The notes under the pieces: generated by a model | Database searches by the model: none | The model's input: only the letters and a program-made list of their open reading frames with translations | Told to the model about the DNA's origin: nothing | DNA from: Jatrophihabitans endophyticus | Lineage (GTDB): Bacteria; Actinomycetota; Actinomycetes; Mycobacteriales; Jatrophihabitantaceae | Assembly: GCF_900129455.1 (NCBI RefSeq) | Contig: NZ_FQVU01000003.1 | Span: 496,001-560,000, forward strand | DNA: 64,000 bases | Direction: 5' to 3' | Shown: piece by piece, positions 56,600-64,000 of the stretch | Numbering within the stretch: position 1 is the first letter of the stretch | Layout of the letters: each line of letters starts with the position of its first letter | Program-made: the position numbers and the translations under genes

Positions 56600-56887
56600 T
56601 CACGCCCAGTTGCTCTTCGCGGCGTTCTCGGCGGACTGGTAGTTCTGGTTGGCCTGGCCGACGGCCTGGCCGATGTTGTTCAGCACCTGCGACAGCGCCA
56701 GCGCGGCGTCGTCCCACTGCTTCTTGCACTGCAGGTAGGACTCCTGCGCCTGGCCGCTCCAGGTCGAGATCATCGGCTGCAGATCGCTCTCGAGCTGGTC
56801 GAGCGTCGCGGTCAGCTTCGCGTAGTTGTTGCGGATGCCCTGCTCGCCGGCGGCGAGGGACTCGAACTGGACCTTGATTTCACCCAT
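56600..56887 (-). CDS. WXG100 protein (ESAT-6-like)
   Basis: 95-residue helical-hairpin protein of exactly WXG100 size. The turn motif is W43-S-G45 in ISTWSGQAQESY. The C-terminus has Y83-Q-S-A-E87, matching the YxxxD/E ESX export signal. One Cys at residue 54. It pairs with the 103-residue gene 32 bases upstream, and such pairs form heterodimers that travel through the ESX channel. The ATG at 56887 has a GGGATTG region upstream. Confidence 0.92.
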   Translation of the reverse strand: MGEIKVQFESLAAGEQGIRNNYAKLTATLDQLESDLQPMISTWSGQAQESYLQCKKQWDDAALALSQVLNNIGQAVGQANQNYQSAENAAKSNWA

Positions 56888-56919
56888 CGTTGCTCAATCC
56901 CTTTCGTGTCGTGTCGTCG

Positions 56920-57231
56920 TCAGCTGTTGATCTGGCCGGCGAGGCCCGACAGCGTCTCGGTCTGGGTGGACTCCTGCGTGCCGTACGTGCGGTGCGTGGA
57001 GACGAGCGCCTCGTGCATCTGACGGAGCGCGTTGTTGATCTTGGTGGCCTGCTGCTCGAAGGCCTGGTGGACGCCGGTGAAGGCGTTCGACGCCTCGCCG
57101 CGCCAGCCGCCCATCATGGTCTCGACCTCGGTGCGCAGGTTCGAGATGTGGCCCTGGATCTGGTTGCTGGCGTCGTCGACCTTCACGGCGCCCTGCTGCA
57201 TGGCTTCCTGGCTGGTCGTGTACTGACCCAC
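56920..57231 (-). CDS. WXG100 protein (CFP-10-like)
   Basis: 103-residue helical-hairpin protein, first gene of the esx unit. The turn motif is W43-R-G45 in MGGWRGEASNAF, and the export signal Y83-G-T-Q-E87 is followed by a flexible tail. By analogy with CFP-10 it would present the signal to the EccC ATPase as half of a heterodimer with the 95-residue protein. ATG at 57231 with GGAGG upstream. The 174-base region before it carries a pair of palindromes. Confidence 0.93.
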   Translation of the reverse strand: MGQYTTSQEAMQQGAVKVDDASNQIQGHISNLRTEVETMMGGWRGEASNAFTGVHQAFEQQATKINNALRQMHEALVSTHRTYGTQESTQTETLSGLAGQINS

Positions 57232-57281
57232 GATGAGCCTCCTTCGGGTGAGTTCGTGGCGATCTCTCGGTGTGGACCGAC

Positions 57282-57287
57282 CCTACA
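57282..57287 (-). promoter_or_regulatory. candidate -10 element of the esx unit
   Basis: Minus-strand TAGGGT, preceded by TTTG, lies about 50 bases before the first esx ATG. It would give a leader of about 45 bases with a GGAGG site. Confidence 0.4.
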
Positions 57288-57314
57288 AACGGCTCACGGA
57301 CGACGCCATCGCAA

Positions 57315-57364
57315 CGAATGGGGAGTACTTCCCCCGGCGCCGTCGCGAGTGGGGACCGCTCCCC
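57315..57364. promoter_or_regulatory. two repeated palindromes upstream of the esx genes
   Basis: Plus-strand CGAATGGGGA-N5-TCCCC (57315-57334) and CGAGTGGGGA-N4-TCCCC (57346-57364) are near copies of one inverted repeat. Their start points are 31 bp apart, close to three turns of DNA. They lie 84-133 bases upstream of the first esx start codon, beyond the -10 candidate, so they look like activator or repressor sites. Confidence 0.5.
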
Positions 57365-57405
57365 GTGGGCCACGGTCTACCCGGAACTAACACCGTTCTA
57401 GCGCG

Positions 57406-58812
57406 TCACCGGACGACGGCGCGCCGGGCGGCACCGGGGTCGAGGGCCGGGCCGGACGGGACGAGCGAGAGCAGCGCGGCCGGCAGCGCGGTCGCCCGCT
57501 TCGGGTCGTAGCCGAAGCGGCCGAGGACGTCGGAGGTCGTCGCCGCGAACTTGGTGCCGATGTCGCCCACCAGGTAGACGGTGGCGCCGTCGGTGGAGCG
57601 CACCATCGCGGCGCGTCCCGGGGGGAGCTCCACCGCGTCCGCCCGCCCCTGCCGCGAGCCGTCGGACTCGACCACCGACCGCGGCTGGTAGGACGGCAGC
57701 GAGCTCGGCGGGACCACGAACGTCGGCTGCTCGCTGCCCGCGCGGAAGACGGCGCAGACGCCGCCGTGGCCGCTCGCCGCGGGCTCCACCGACGGGATGT
57801 CGGCCGGCAGGCCGGCGAGCTGGGTGGTGACGATCGTCGACCAGTCGGCCGACGTCGGCAGGCCGAGCGCGGTGCCCGGGGACGTGCTCACCGGATCGAG
57901 CGGTGCGCCGCCCGGACCCAGCGGCAGCGTCTGCAGCAGCGCGCGCTGCACGCCGTTGACCCGGGCCACGCCGTCGGACATCACCACGTAGTAGTCGGTG
58001 TCGGAGGTCTTGAGCAGCTGGCCGACGACGGCGTCGACCCCCCGCAGACCCGCCGGTCGGCCCTGCCCGGGCAGTGCGGGCGCGCGCAGCGCCGGGCCGG
58101 GCGGCACGGCGTCGAGGAAGGCGTGCCCGACCTGCAGCGGCTGCCGGTCGGACAGCCCGAGCGAGGTCTCGGTACGGCCGCCGCCCACGGCGAGCCGACG
58201 GCCGTCGAGCAACAGGTAGCCCTGCGAGCCCGCGCCGGTGTCGACGAGCACCCCGGTGCCCGCGCCCACCGGCCGCGCCCCGGCGCCGAGGCCACGCCCG
58301 ATCCGGACCGTCACCCGCACCGACACGTCGTCACCGGCCGCCGGGCGCAGCCGCGAGCACGCCGAGATCGGCGCCGACACCAGGGCGCCGGCGCCGGGCA
58401 GGCTGCTGGGCAGCCCCGGCACCCCGATCTGCGCCCCGCGGGGAGCGTCGGCGATGTCGTCGCGGCCGACCTCGACGGTGTGGGGCTTCTGCTCGCCCAC
58501 CGCCAGCACGCCGGAGGTGTAGTTCACGACGGGGTGCAGCACCCCGCCGAGGTAGACGTAGGTCGCCCCGGTGTCCTGCTCGACGACGATCGCGCCGGCC
58601 TCCTTCCAGGAGTCACCGGCCTCGGGTCGGATGAAGCCGTAGAGCGTGAACCCGACGGTCACCAGGATCGCGATCATGATCCCCGAGATCGTGGTGACGG
58701 TCAGGCGCCGCATGGGCGGCTCCACCACGTTGGGCTCGCCCGACACGAGCGCCGCGAGCGCCCGCCGGTTCTGGAACCGGTAGGCGTGCAGCTGATCGCG
58801 GCGGGTCTGCAC
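57406..58812 (-). CDS. eccB: type VII secretion protein EccB
   Basis: 468-residue membrane component of the ESX core complex. The short cytoplasmic start QTRRDQLHAYRFQNRRALAALVSGEP is the family signature. One transmembrane helix (ISGIMIAILVTVGFTLYGFI) is followed by a large outer domain with the EccB repeats (GATYVYLGGVLHPVVNYTSG, YLLLDGRRLAVGG, YYVVMSDGVARVNGVQ). Two Cys (SACSRLRP, GGVCAVFRA) probably form the conserved disulfide. GTG 58812 was preferred over ATG 58818 because GAGAGG then has normal spacing. Divergent from eccE. Confidence 0.93.
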   Translation of the reverse strand: MQTRRDQLHAYRFQNRRALAALVSGEPNVVEPPMRRLTVTTISGIMIAILVTVGFTLYGFIRPEAGDSWKEAGAIVVEQDTGATYVYLGGVLHPVVNYTSGVLAVGEQKPHTVEVGRDDIADAPRGAQIGVPGLPSSLPGAGALVSAPISACSRLRPAAGDDVSVRVTVRIGRGLGAGARPVGAGTGVLVDTGAGSQGYLLLDGRRLAVGGGRTETSLGLSDRQPLQVGHAFLDAVPPGPALRAPALPGQGRPAGLRGVDAVVGQLLKTSDTDYYVVMSDGVARVNGVQRALLQTLPLGPGGAPLDPVSTSPGTALGLPTSADWSTIVTTQLAGLPADIPSVEPAASGHGGVCAVFRAGSEQPTFVVPPSSLPSYQPRSVVESDGSRQGRADAVELPPGRAAMVRSTDGATVYLVGDIGTKFAATTSDVLGRFGYDPKRATALPAALLSLVPSGPALDPGAARRAVVR

Positions 58813-58885
58813 GGGCATCCTCTCGCGCGAGGGCGGACGGGCGGACGGCCGACGGCGGGGTGACGGTGCCGGCTCGTGTGTGGAG

Positions 58886-58895
58886 AGGATACGGT
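58886..58895. promoter_or_regulatory. overlapping divergent -10 elements (eccB / eccE)
   Basis: Plus-strand TACGGT (58890-58895) faces eccE and minus-strand TATCCT (58886-58891) faces eccB; they share the TA at 58890-58891. A CGGTG-N5-CACCG inverted repeat (58892-58906) overlaps the eccE side. Leaders would be about 50-65 bases. Confidence 0.5.
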
Positions 58896-58953
58896 GCCAC
58901 GCACCGCTCGCCGCCCGGCCCGCTCGGCCCGACCGATCGCAAGGAGGTGCCCC

Positions 58954-60057
58954 GTGCCCCCACCGACGAAGGCCCAGCTCGTCCTGGTGGAGCTCGCCGC
59001 GGCCGCCGTCCTCGGCGGGTACGCGATCGGCGCGGTCTGCTACGCCGTCGGCATCGGGGTCGCGGTGGTGCTGCTGCCGCTCGCGCTCGTGCCCCGGCGG
59101 CGGCGCTGGCTCTACCAGCTCGCCGCGTCGCGTTGGGGGCTCGCGCGGCGCCGCCGGGTGATCCGCTCGGCCGCGGCGGCCGGCGCCCCCGGGCTCGCCG
59201 GGCTGCTCGGCGACTACCGGGTCGAGGCCGTCGACGGCGGCCGGCGCGGCGGCACCCTCGGCGTCGTCCGTGCCGGGACGACCTGGAGCCTGCCGCTCGT
59301 GCTCGACCTCGACGACGTGGTCAACGACGACGCGGCCGTCCCCGTCGACCTGCTGGTCGGCCTGCTGCACGTGGAGGACGTGCCGCTGTCGAGCGTGCGG
59401 CTGTTCACCCTCACGACACCGGCCGGCCGCGCCGCGCACGCCCCGGCTGGCCCGGCGGCGCCCATGACCCAGCTCGCCGCCCGGTACTGCCTGCTCACCC
59501 TCGACACCCGCCGGGCCGCCGACGCCGTCGCCGCGCGCGGTGGCACCGCCGCCGCCACCGCGCAGGTGATGCGACGCTGCGCCGTCCACGCCGAGCAGGT
59601 GTTGGCGACGGCCGGGCTGCGGGTGCGCCGGCTGGACGAGAACGCGGTGGCCGCGCTCTTCGCCACCTGGCTGGGACCGACCAGCGGGTCGCCCGGACGG
59701 CGCGGGCAGCGCACCGTGGAGGCGTGGTCGGACGTCCAGGTGGCGGGCACGTGGTCGACGGTCTTCGCCGTCACCGGCCGCGGCCCGGACGTCGTCAGCC
59801 GCGCGACCCGGCTGGCCGCCGCCGCTCCCACGCCGGTCGCCGCGACCTGCCTGCTGCTGCAGCCGGCCCCTCGTGACGCGGTCGCGGCGACCATGCTGGT
59901 CCGCATCAGCGCACCCGACACCGCCCCGACCCGCGACGCGTACGCCTCGCTGGCGCTCCTCGCGCAGGCCTACGACCTCGAGCTGCAGCGCGCCGACGGC
60001 GAGCAGGCCGCGCTGCTGCGGGCCACCACCCCGATCGGCGTGGGGGAGCCGGCATGA
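58954..60057 (+). CDS. eccE: type VII secretion protein EccE
   Basis: 367-residue ESX core component. Two N-terminal transmembrane helices (LVLVELAAAAVLGGYAIGAV and YAVGIGVAVVLLPLALV) are followed by a cytoplasmic domain: [28 protein letters not shown], then the conserved-style QLAARYCLLTLDTR. GTG at 58954 follows a textbook AAGGAGGTG site. EccE is the peripheral member of the EccBCDE complex and the least conserved, so assignment leans on context as well as the two-helix layout. Its stop overlaps the next ATG. Confidence 0.82.
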   Translation: MPPPTKAQLVLVELAAAAVLGGYAIGAVCYAVGIGVAVVLLPLALVPRRRRWLYQLAASRWGLARRRRVIRSAAAAGAPGLAGLLGDYRVEAVDGGRRGGTLGVVRAGTTWSLPLVLDLDDVVNDDAAVPVDLLVGLLHVEDVPLSSVRLFTLTTPAGRAAHAPAGPAAPMTQLAARYCLLTLDTRRAADAVAARGGTAAATAQVMRRCAVHAEQVLATAGLRVRRLDENAVAALFATWLGPTSGSPGRRGQRTVEAWSDVQVAGTWSTVFAVTGRGPDVVSRATRLAAAAPTPVAATCLLLQPAPRDAVAATMLVRISAPDTAPTRDAYASLALLAQAYDLELQRADGEQAALLRATTPIGVGEPA

Positions 60058-60716
60058 GGAACGGCATCGTCGGCCTCGAGCTGGCACCGGGGGCGCAGGT
60101 CGACGCGCCGGCGTCCGGCGTGCGGCTGGGCGGGGGCCAGACGGGCCCGCTGTCGCTGCGGCTGTTCCGTTCCGCCGGCACGCGGGTCGCCCTGGCGGCA
60201 CGGGTGCTGCCCGTCCAACTGCTCGTCGTCCGCACGACCGCGGCGGGCACGCCGGTACAGGTGGTGACGAGCCGGCCCCCGCTGTGGGAGCCGCTGCTGC
60301 GCGGCGCCGCACACGGCCGCGTCGTCCCCGACCCCGGCGGCCTGCAGGCGACGGGCGGGCCGAGCCTGCTCGTGGACGACCGGCCCGCGGTGGGACGCAC
60401 CGCCGTGGAGATCCGGCCCTGGCAGTGTCGTATCGACGTCCGGACGCAGTGGACACCGGCCGAGCTGCCCGGCTTCGGCCGCTACGACATCGCCGTGTTC
60501 GGCGCCGTCCCGCCCGAGATCGCCGTCCTGGTGTCGCGCGCCTTCGCCCTGCCGCGCGGCGCCGCCGATCCGCTGAGCCGGCTGGACGCGGGATCGTTCG
60601 CGGTCCTGCGGCACGGCCACGTCGACTACGTCTCGCTCGACCCGACCGCGGCGGAGGGGCAGCTGCTCGATCAGGCCCGGGGCGCCGGAGCGGCGTCGGC
60701 GCGGCTGCTGCGCTGA
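60054..60716 (+). CDS. ESX-locus protein of unknown function coupled to eccE
   Basis: 220-residue protein with no signal peptide or membrane segment. It is beta-rich and Gly/Ala/Val/Arg-heavy: LAPGAQVDAPASGVRLGGG, VALAARVLPVQLLVVRT, then ELPGFGRYDIAVFGAVPPE and HVDYVSLDPTAAEG. No catalytic motif stands out. The ATGA overlap with eccE implies a fixed ratio of the two proteins, so it may be a cytosolic partner of the ESX complex. It converges on eccD with 30 bases between stops. I do not recognise the family. Confidence 0.65.
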   Translation: MRNGIVGLELAPGAQVDAPASGVRLGGGQTGPLSLRLFRSAGTRVALAARVLPVQLLVVRTTAAGTPVQVVTSRPPLWEPLLRGAAHGRVVPDPGGLQATGGPSLLVDDRPAVGRTAVEIRPWQCRIDVRTQWTPAELPGFGRYDIAVFGAVPPEIAVLVSRAFALPRGAADPLSRLDAGSFAVLRHGHVDYVSLDPTAAEGQLLDQARGAGAASARLLR

Positions 60717-60746
60717 TCCGGCCGGCGTCCCGCGGGCGTCGAACGG

Positions 60747-62141
60747 TCAGGGGGTGGGTAGCCCGCGGGCGGCGCCGTACACGCCCATGACGGCCAGGGC
60801 CAGCGGGATCACCGACAGCACGAGCAGCGACTCGACGATGTCGGCCGTGCGCGACAGGGGCGGGCTGTACCGGCGGCCGGGCAGCGTCACCGCGCACCCG
60901 AACAGTGCCAGCGCGACCACCACCGCCGGCGCCACGAACGCGAGCACCCGCACGGTGCCGTGCGCGTCCGCCGTCGCGGTGACCAGCACGGCGAGCAGCG
61001 CGATCGCACCCGTCGCCAGCAGCGCGACTCGCTGCGCCCGGCCGCTGAACAGCCGCGCCCGCAGCAGCAGCACGAGGCCGAGGACGACGGCGAGGACCCG
61101 CTCGCTGACTCCCTCGTCCGCGACCAGCACGGCCGCCCCGGCGATCGCGACCGCAGTGCCGGCGACCAGGCCGGTGAGGAACTGGTCGGCCCGCACGGCC
61201 TGCGAGAGGATCTGCCCGGAGTCGACCGTCCCGGTGTCGCGGCGCAGGTCGCCGGCGTCCTGCGGGATGGACGGCAGCGGCAGCCGGGACAGCCGGAAGG
61301 ACAGCATCGGCAGGAACGGCGAGATCGCCAGCGCCGCGGTCGCGACGACGGCCGCGGTCGCCGCGCCGCTCAGCGTCGTGACGGTCGCGATCGTCGTCCC
61401 GATTGCGGTCAGCAGGGCGACGGTGATCACCGCGACGAGCCCGGCGACGCCCGCGCCGATCACCGCGAGCAGCACGGTCGCGGCGAGCGCCGCCGCGCTC
61501 ACGCCCACGAGCACCTGCGGCGCGCCGAAGTCGGCCAGCGCGTGATCGTCGCCCACCCCGGTGGCGCCGGCCACCGCGGCGAAGGCGACCGCGAAACCGC
61601 CGGCGGCGAGCGCGGGGACCCGCCGCCGGTAGACCCGCGCGATCGCCACCGCGGTCAGCAGCAGCAGCACCGACGTCGCCGCGGCGCCGGCGAGGGAGGG
61701 CACCCAGTCGGGGCCGATCGCCAGCAGCACGACGAGGGCGAAGACCAGCAGGGCGCCGGCCAGCGTCGCCGCGGCGCGCAGGGTGTACTCCGGCGCCCAA
61801 CGCGCGGTCCGGGTCAGCACGCCCGTCGCGACGGCGTCGAGCACGTCGTCGAACGCCACCTCGGGCAGGTGGGTGGCGCGGGTGCGCAGGTGCAGGACGT
61901 CGCCGTCGCGGACGCCGCAGGCAGCGAGGCTCGTCGCCGGGTCGAGCGGGGCCTCGCCGGCGCGCTGCAGGATCCAGCCGCCCTCGGTGGCGCCGAGATC
62001 GGCGGTCTCGCGGCCGAGGCTCGACACCACGATCGTCAGCAGTTCGGCCACCGAGAGCTGCATCGGCACGGCGAGGTCGACGCGCAGGGTGGAGGAGATG
62101 ATGGTCAGTCGGGTGCTGTTGGCGACCACGCTCGCAGACAT
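60747..62141 (-). CDS. eccD: type VII secretion protein EccD (integral membrane)
   Basis: 464-residue ESX channel component. The first 85 or so residues form the ubiquitin-like cytoplasmic domain (TRLTIISSTLRVDLAVPMQL, LLTIVVSSLG). The rest is about 11 transmembrane helices, broken by a hydrophilic loop after helix 6 (RLSRLPLPSIPQDAGDLRRDTG) typical of EccD. ATG at 62141 with GAGGGG upstream. Two EccD copies form the membrane vestibule for each EccB/C/E set. Divergent from eccC. Confidence 0.94.
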   Translation of the reverse strand: MSASVVANSTRLTIISSTLRVDLAVPMQLSVAELLTIVVSSLGRETADLGATEGGWILQRAGEAPLDPATSLAACGVRDGDVLHLRTRATHLPEVAFDDVLDAVATGVLTRTARWAPEYTLRAAATLAGALLVFALVVLLAIGPDWVPSLAGAAATSVLLLLTAVAIARVYRRRVPALAAGGFAVAFAAVAGATGVGDDHALADFGAPQVLVGVSAAALAATVLLAVIGAGVAGLVAVITVALLTAIGTTIATVTTLSGAATAAVVATAALAISPFLPMLSFRLSRLPLPSIPQDAGDLRRDTGTVDSGQILSQAVRADQFLTGLVAGTAVAIAGAAVLVADEGVSERVLAVVLGLVLLLRARLFSGRAQRVALLATGAIALLAVLVTATADAHGTVRVLAFVAPAVVVALALFGCAVTLPGRRYSPPLSRTADIVESLLVLSVIPLALAVMGVYGAARGLPTP

Positions 62142-62226
62142 CGGCCCCTCTTCGTCCTCGTGTCGTGTCGATCCGTCCGGCGGCGCGACACGGCGATCAT
62201 GCCGCCCGCGTCGGCGCCGGTCGTGA

Positions 62227-62250
62227 GGATCGCGTACGGTCGCCCGATCC
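62227..62250. promoter_or_regulatory. inverted repeat around the eccC -10 element
   Basis: GGATCG (62227-62232) and CGATCC (62245-62250) form a perfect 6-bp inverted repeat with a 12-base spacer containing TACGGT (62235-62240). The same hexamer appears in the eccE promoter. It lies 24-47 bases before the eccC start, a position suited to an operator. Confidence 0.45.
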
Positions 62251-62273
62251 GAACACCGTAACGGAGGCAGCCG

Positions 62274-64000
62274 GTGGGCACTGAGCTCTTCCGCCGACCG
62301 GCCCGTCGTGCCGGGCCGGTCGAGCCCCGGGGCGAGATCGTCCTCGAGTCGCCGCCCGAGCTGCCGGAGTCGGTCAGCGGGGGCGGCGCGGGCCAGCTGC
62401 TCACCTACCTGCCGATGGTGGCCGGGGCCGGCGCGACCGGGCTGCTCGTCACCGGCTCGGGCGGCTCGCCGATCACCTACCTCGCCAGCGGCATGATGGC
62501 GCTGTCGATGGTCGGCATGGCCTTCGGGGGCATGGGACGCACGTCGGGGGAGAAGCGCCGTCGTCTCGACGGCGACCGGCGCGACTACCAGCGCTACCTC
62601 GAGCAGGTGCGTCGCCGCGTGCGCCGGGCGGCCGAGCAGCAGCGGGCGGCGTCGCTGTGGCACCACCCCGACCCGGACACGCTGTGGTCGATCGTCGTCG
62701 GCAGCCGCATGTGGGAGCGCCGCCCCGGCGACGAGGACTTCCTCGTCGTGCGCACCGCGCGCGGTCCGCAGCGCCTCGCCGTCGCGCTGGTCCCGCCGGA
62801 GACCAAGCCGATCGAGGACCTCGAGCCCATCTCGGCCTCGGCGCTGCGCCGCTTCGTGCGCACCCACGGCACGGTCGCCGACCTGCCCGCCGCGCTGGCC
62901 CTGCCCTCCTTCGGCCGGCTGGCGCTGACCGGCCCGCCGGCCGCGACGCGCGGCCTCGCCCGGGCGATGATCGCCCAGCTCGCCACGTTCCACACCCCCG
63001 ACGACCTGCTGGTCGCGGTGTGCGCGGGCGCGGACACCGCGGCGCAGTGGGAGTGGCTCAAGTGGCTGCCCCACGCGCTGAGCCCGGACACCTACGACGC
63101 CGTCGGGCAGGTGCGGCTCGCCGGCGACGACCTCGTCGAGGTCGAGGGTCTGCTCGGTGACCTGCTCACCGGCCGTCCCCGCTTCGGCACCGGCGGCGCG
63201 GCCGACGGGCCGCACGTGCTGCTCGTCGTCGACGGCGGCCGGGTGCCGGGGGAGGCGCAGCTTCTCGGCAACCTGCTGCAGGGTGTCACCGTCCTCGACC
63301 TGAGCGCGAGCACCGGTCCCGACACCGGGCCCGGCATCCTGCGCCTCGACGCCGGCCGGGCCGCGAGCGCCGGCAGCCCCGGCAGCATCGGCGGCGGGGC
63401 CGCCGGGGCCGGCGAGCGGCGCGTGCTCGACATCGTCCGGCGCGACCGCACGAACGACGAGCAACGCACCTACGTCGGCGTCCCGGACACGCTCTCGGTC
63501 GTCGAGGCCGAGACGCTGGCGCGCCGGATGAGCCCGTCGCGGGTGTCGACGCAGAGCGCCGAACCGGTCGACGCGTTGGCCGCCGACCTCACGCTGCCCG
63601 AGCTGCTGCGCATCGGCGACCCGCGCACCGTCGATCCGGCGGTGACGTGGCGGCCGCGGGCGCCCCGGGACCGGCTGCGGGTCCCCATCGGCATCGGCCC
63701 CGGCGGGCAACCGGTCGATCTCGACATCAAGGAGTCGGCGCAGGGCGGCATGGGGCCGCACGGCCTGGTCATCGGCGCCACCGGTTCGGGCAAGTCCGAG
63801 CTGCTGCGCACGCTCGTGCTCGGGCTGGCGCTGACCCACTCGTCCGAGACGTTGAACTTCGTCCTCGTCGACTTCAAGGGCGGCGCGACGTTCGCGAGCC
63901 TCGACGTCCTCCCGCACACGTCGGCGATCATCACCAACCTCGAGGACGAGCTCATCCTCGTCGACCGCATGAAGGACGCCATCCAGGGCGAGATGGTGCG
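62274..64000 (+). CDS. eccC: type VII secretion ATPase EccC, 3' truncated by window end
   Basis: FtsK/SpoIIIE-type motor of the ESX system, visible for 575 residues. The start is Arg/Glu-rich and has the ELPESVSGGG pattern seen in EccC N-termini. Two transmembrane helices follow (LLTYLPMVAGAGATGLLVTG and a second near ASGMMALSMVGMAFGGM), then a stalk domain. The first ATPase domain has Walker A GATGSGKS at residues 501-508 and Walker B-region FVLVDFKGGATF. The start GTG at 62274 has ACGGAGG upstream. Two more ATPase domains should lie beyond the edge. It binds the YxxxD/E signals of the Esx substrates. Confidence 0.95.
   Translation, partial: MGTELFRRPARRAGPVEPRGEIVLESPPELPESVSGGGAGQLLTYLPMVAGAGATGLLVTGSGGSPITYLASGMMALSMVGMAFGGMGRTSGEKRRRLDGDRRDYQRYLEQVRRRVRRAAEQQRAASLWHHPDPDTLWSIVVGSRMWERRPGDEDFLVVRTARGPQRLAVALVPPETKPIEDLEPISASALRRFVRTHGTVADLPAALALPSFGRLALTGPPAATRGLARAMIAQLATFHTPDDLLVAVCAGADTAAQWEWLKWLPHALSPDTYDAVGQVRLAGDDLVEVEGLLGDLLTGRPRFGTGGAADGPHVLLVVDGGRVPGEAQLLGNLLQGVTVLDLSASTGPDTGPGILRLDAGRAASAGSPGSIGGGAAGAGERRVLDIVRRDRTNDEQRTYVGVPDTLSVVEAETLARRMSPSRVSTQSAEPVDALAADLTLPELLRIGDPRTVDPAVTWRPRAPRDRLRVPIGIGPGGQPVDLDIKESAQGGMGPHGLVIGATGSGKSELLRTLVLGLALTHSSETLNFVLVDFKGGATFASLDVLPHTSAIITNLEDELILVDRMKDAIQGEMV

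Noticed and set aside
57372-57400. ECF-sigma-like GGAAC/GTT sequence after eccB
   Set aside because: It reads towards the 3' end of eccB with the wrong spacing, so it has no gene to serve.
57406-61800. A minus-strand open frame longer than 1,400 codons running through eccB and antisense to eccE
   Set aside because: Only the eccB part (57406-58812) reads as protein. The rest is Arg/Ala/Gly-rich antisense of eccE and the following genes, as expected when stop codons are rare in GC-rich DNA.
62142-63917. An open frame upstream of and in phase with eccD, antisense to eccC
   Set aside because: The sequence has shadow composition, and the EccD ubiquitin-like domain starts cleanly at 62141.

Overview
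The window is very GC-rich actinobacterial chromosome with no rRNA, tRNA, transposase, integrase or CRISPR array. GTG starts are frequent, genes often overlap by ATGA or GTGA, and several genes look leaderless. Gene order follows two housekeeping neighbourhoods known from Mycobacterium and relatives: gmk/rpoZ/coaBC/metK/priA/def/fmt/rsmB/rpe/rib, and DUF3046/recA/recX/miaB/DUF349/miaA/dapF/hflX. A type VII (ESX) secretion locus fills the right end. Ribonuclease Y beside recX, a sortase gene upstream of gmk, and a recA without intein argue against Mycobacterium itself. A Frankia- or Jatrophihabitans-like actinomycete is my guess, at low confidence.

Layout. 1-6.0 kb: tail of an unknown gene, a MOSC protein, a 2OG-Fe(II) oxygenase, an aldo/keto reductase, then a coupled trio of membrane protein, DUF4397 surface protein and class F sortase. 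6.0-21.8 kb: gmk, then about 7.6 kb of inserted genes (PMT-type glycosyltransferase, pntB-pntA transhydrogenase, a secreted membrane-anchored protein, a Ser/Thr kinase) before rpoZ, coaBC, metK, a GAF protein, a 57-residue protein, an NTF2-like protein, a motif-less PriA and a luciferase-like oxidoreductase. 21.8-30.8 kb: an MFS exporter divergent from the def-fmt-rsmB-rpe-ribD-ribE-ribBA-ribH operon. 30.8-36.3 kb: universal stress protein, class III adenylate cyclase, hisE, hisG, a PH-like membrane protein and acs. 36.3-50.1 kb: DUF429 and GNAT genes divergent from DUF3046, then recA with two damage-type control elements, recX, rny, a phosphodiesterase, a serine hydrolase, miaB, DUF349, an extradiol-dioxygenase-like protein, miaA, dapF and hflX.

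50.2-64 kb is the ESX locus: tatA coupled to a mycosin; a minus-strand unit running from two WXG100 proteins through an accessory protein, a Gly/Pro-rich PPE-like protein and a second mycosin to a coupled 2OG-Fe(II) oxygenase and SDR; then eccB, eccE with an unknown partner, eccD, and eccC, which runs off the window. EccB, C, D and E would build the membrane channel, the small WXG proteins would be exported, and the mycosins would act on the outer face.

Most worth following are the oxygenase/SDR pair coupled to a mycosin inside the ESX unit; three divergent gene pairs whose opposite-strand -10 hexamers share one TA step; the double DNA-damage control of recA; a pair of 42-bp palindromes with the same architecture but different inner stems downstream of acs; and two repeated palindromes spaced 31 bp apart upstream of the esx genes.
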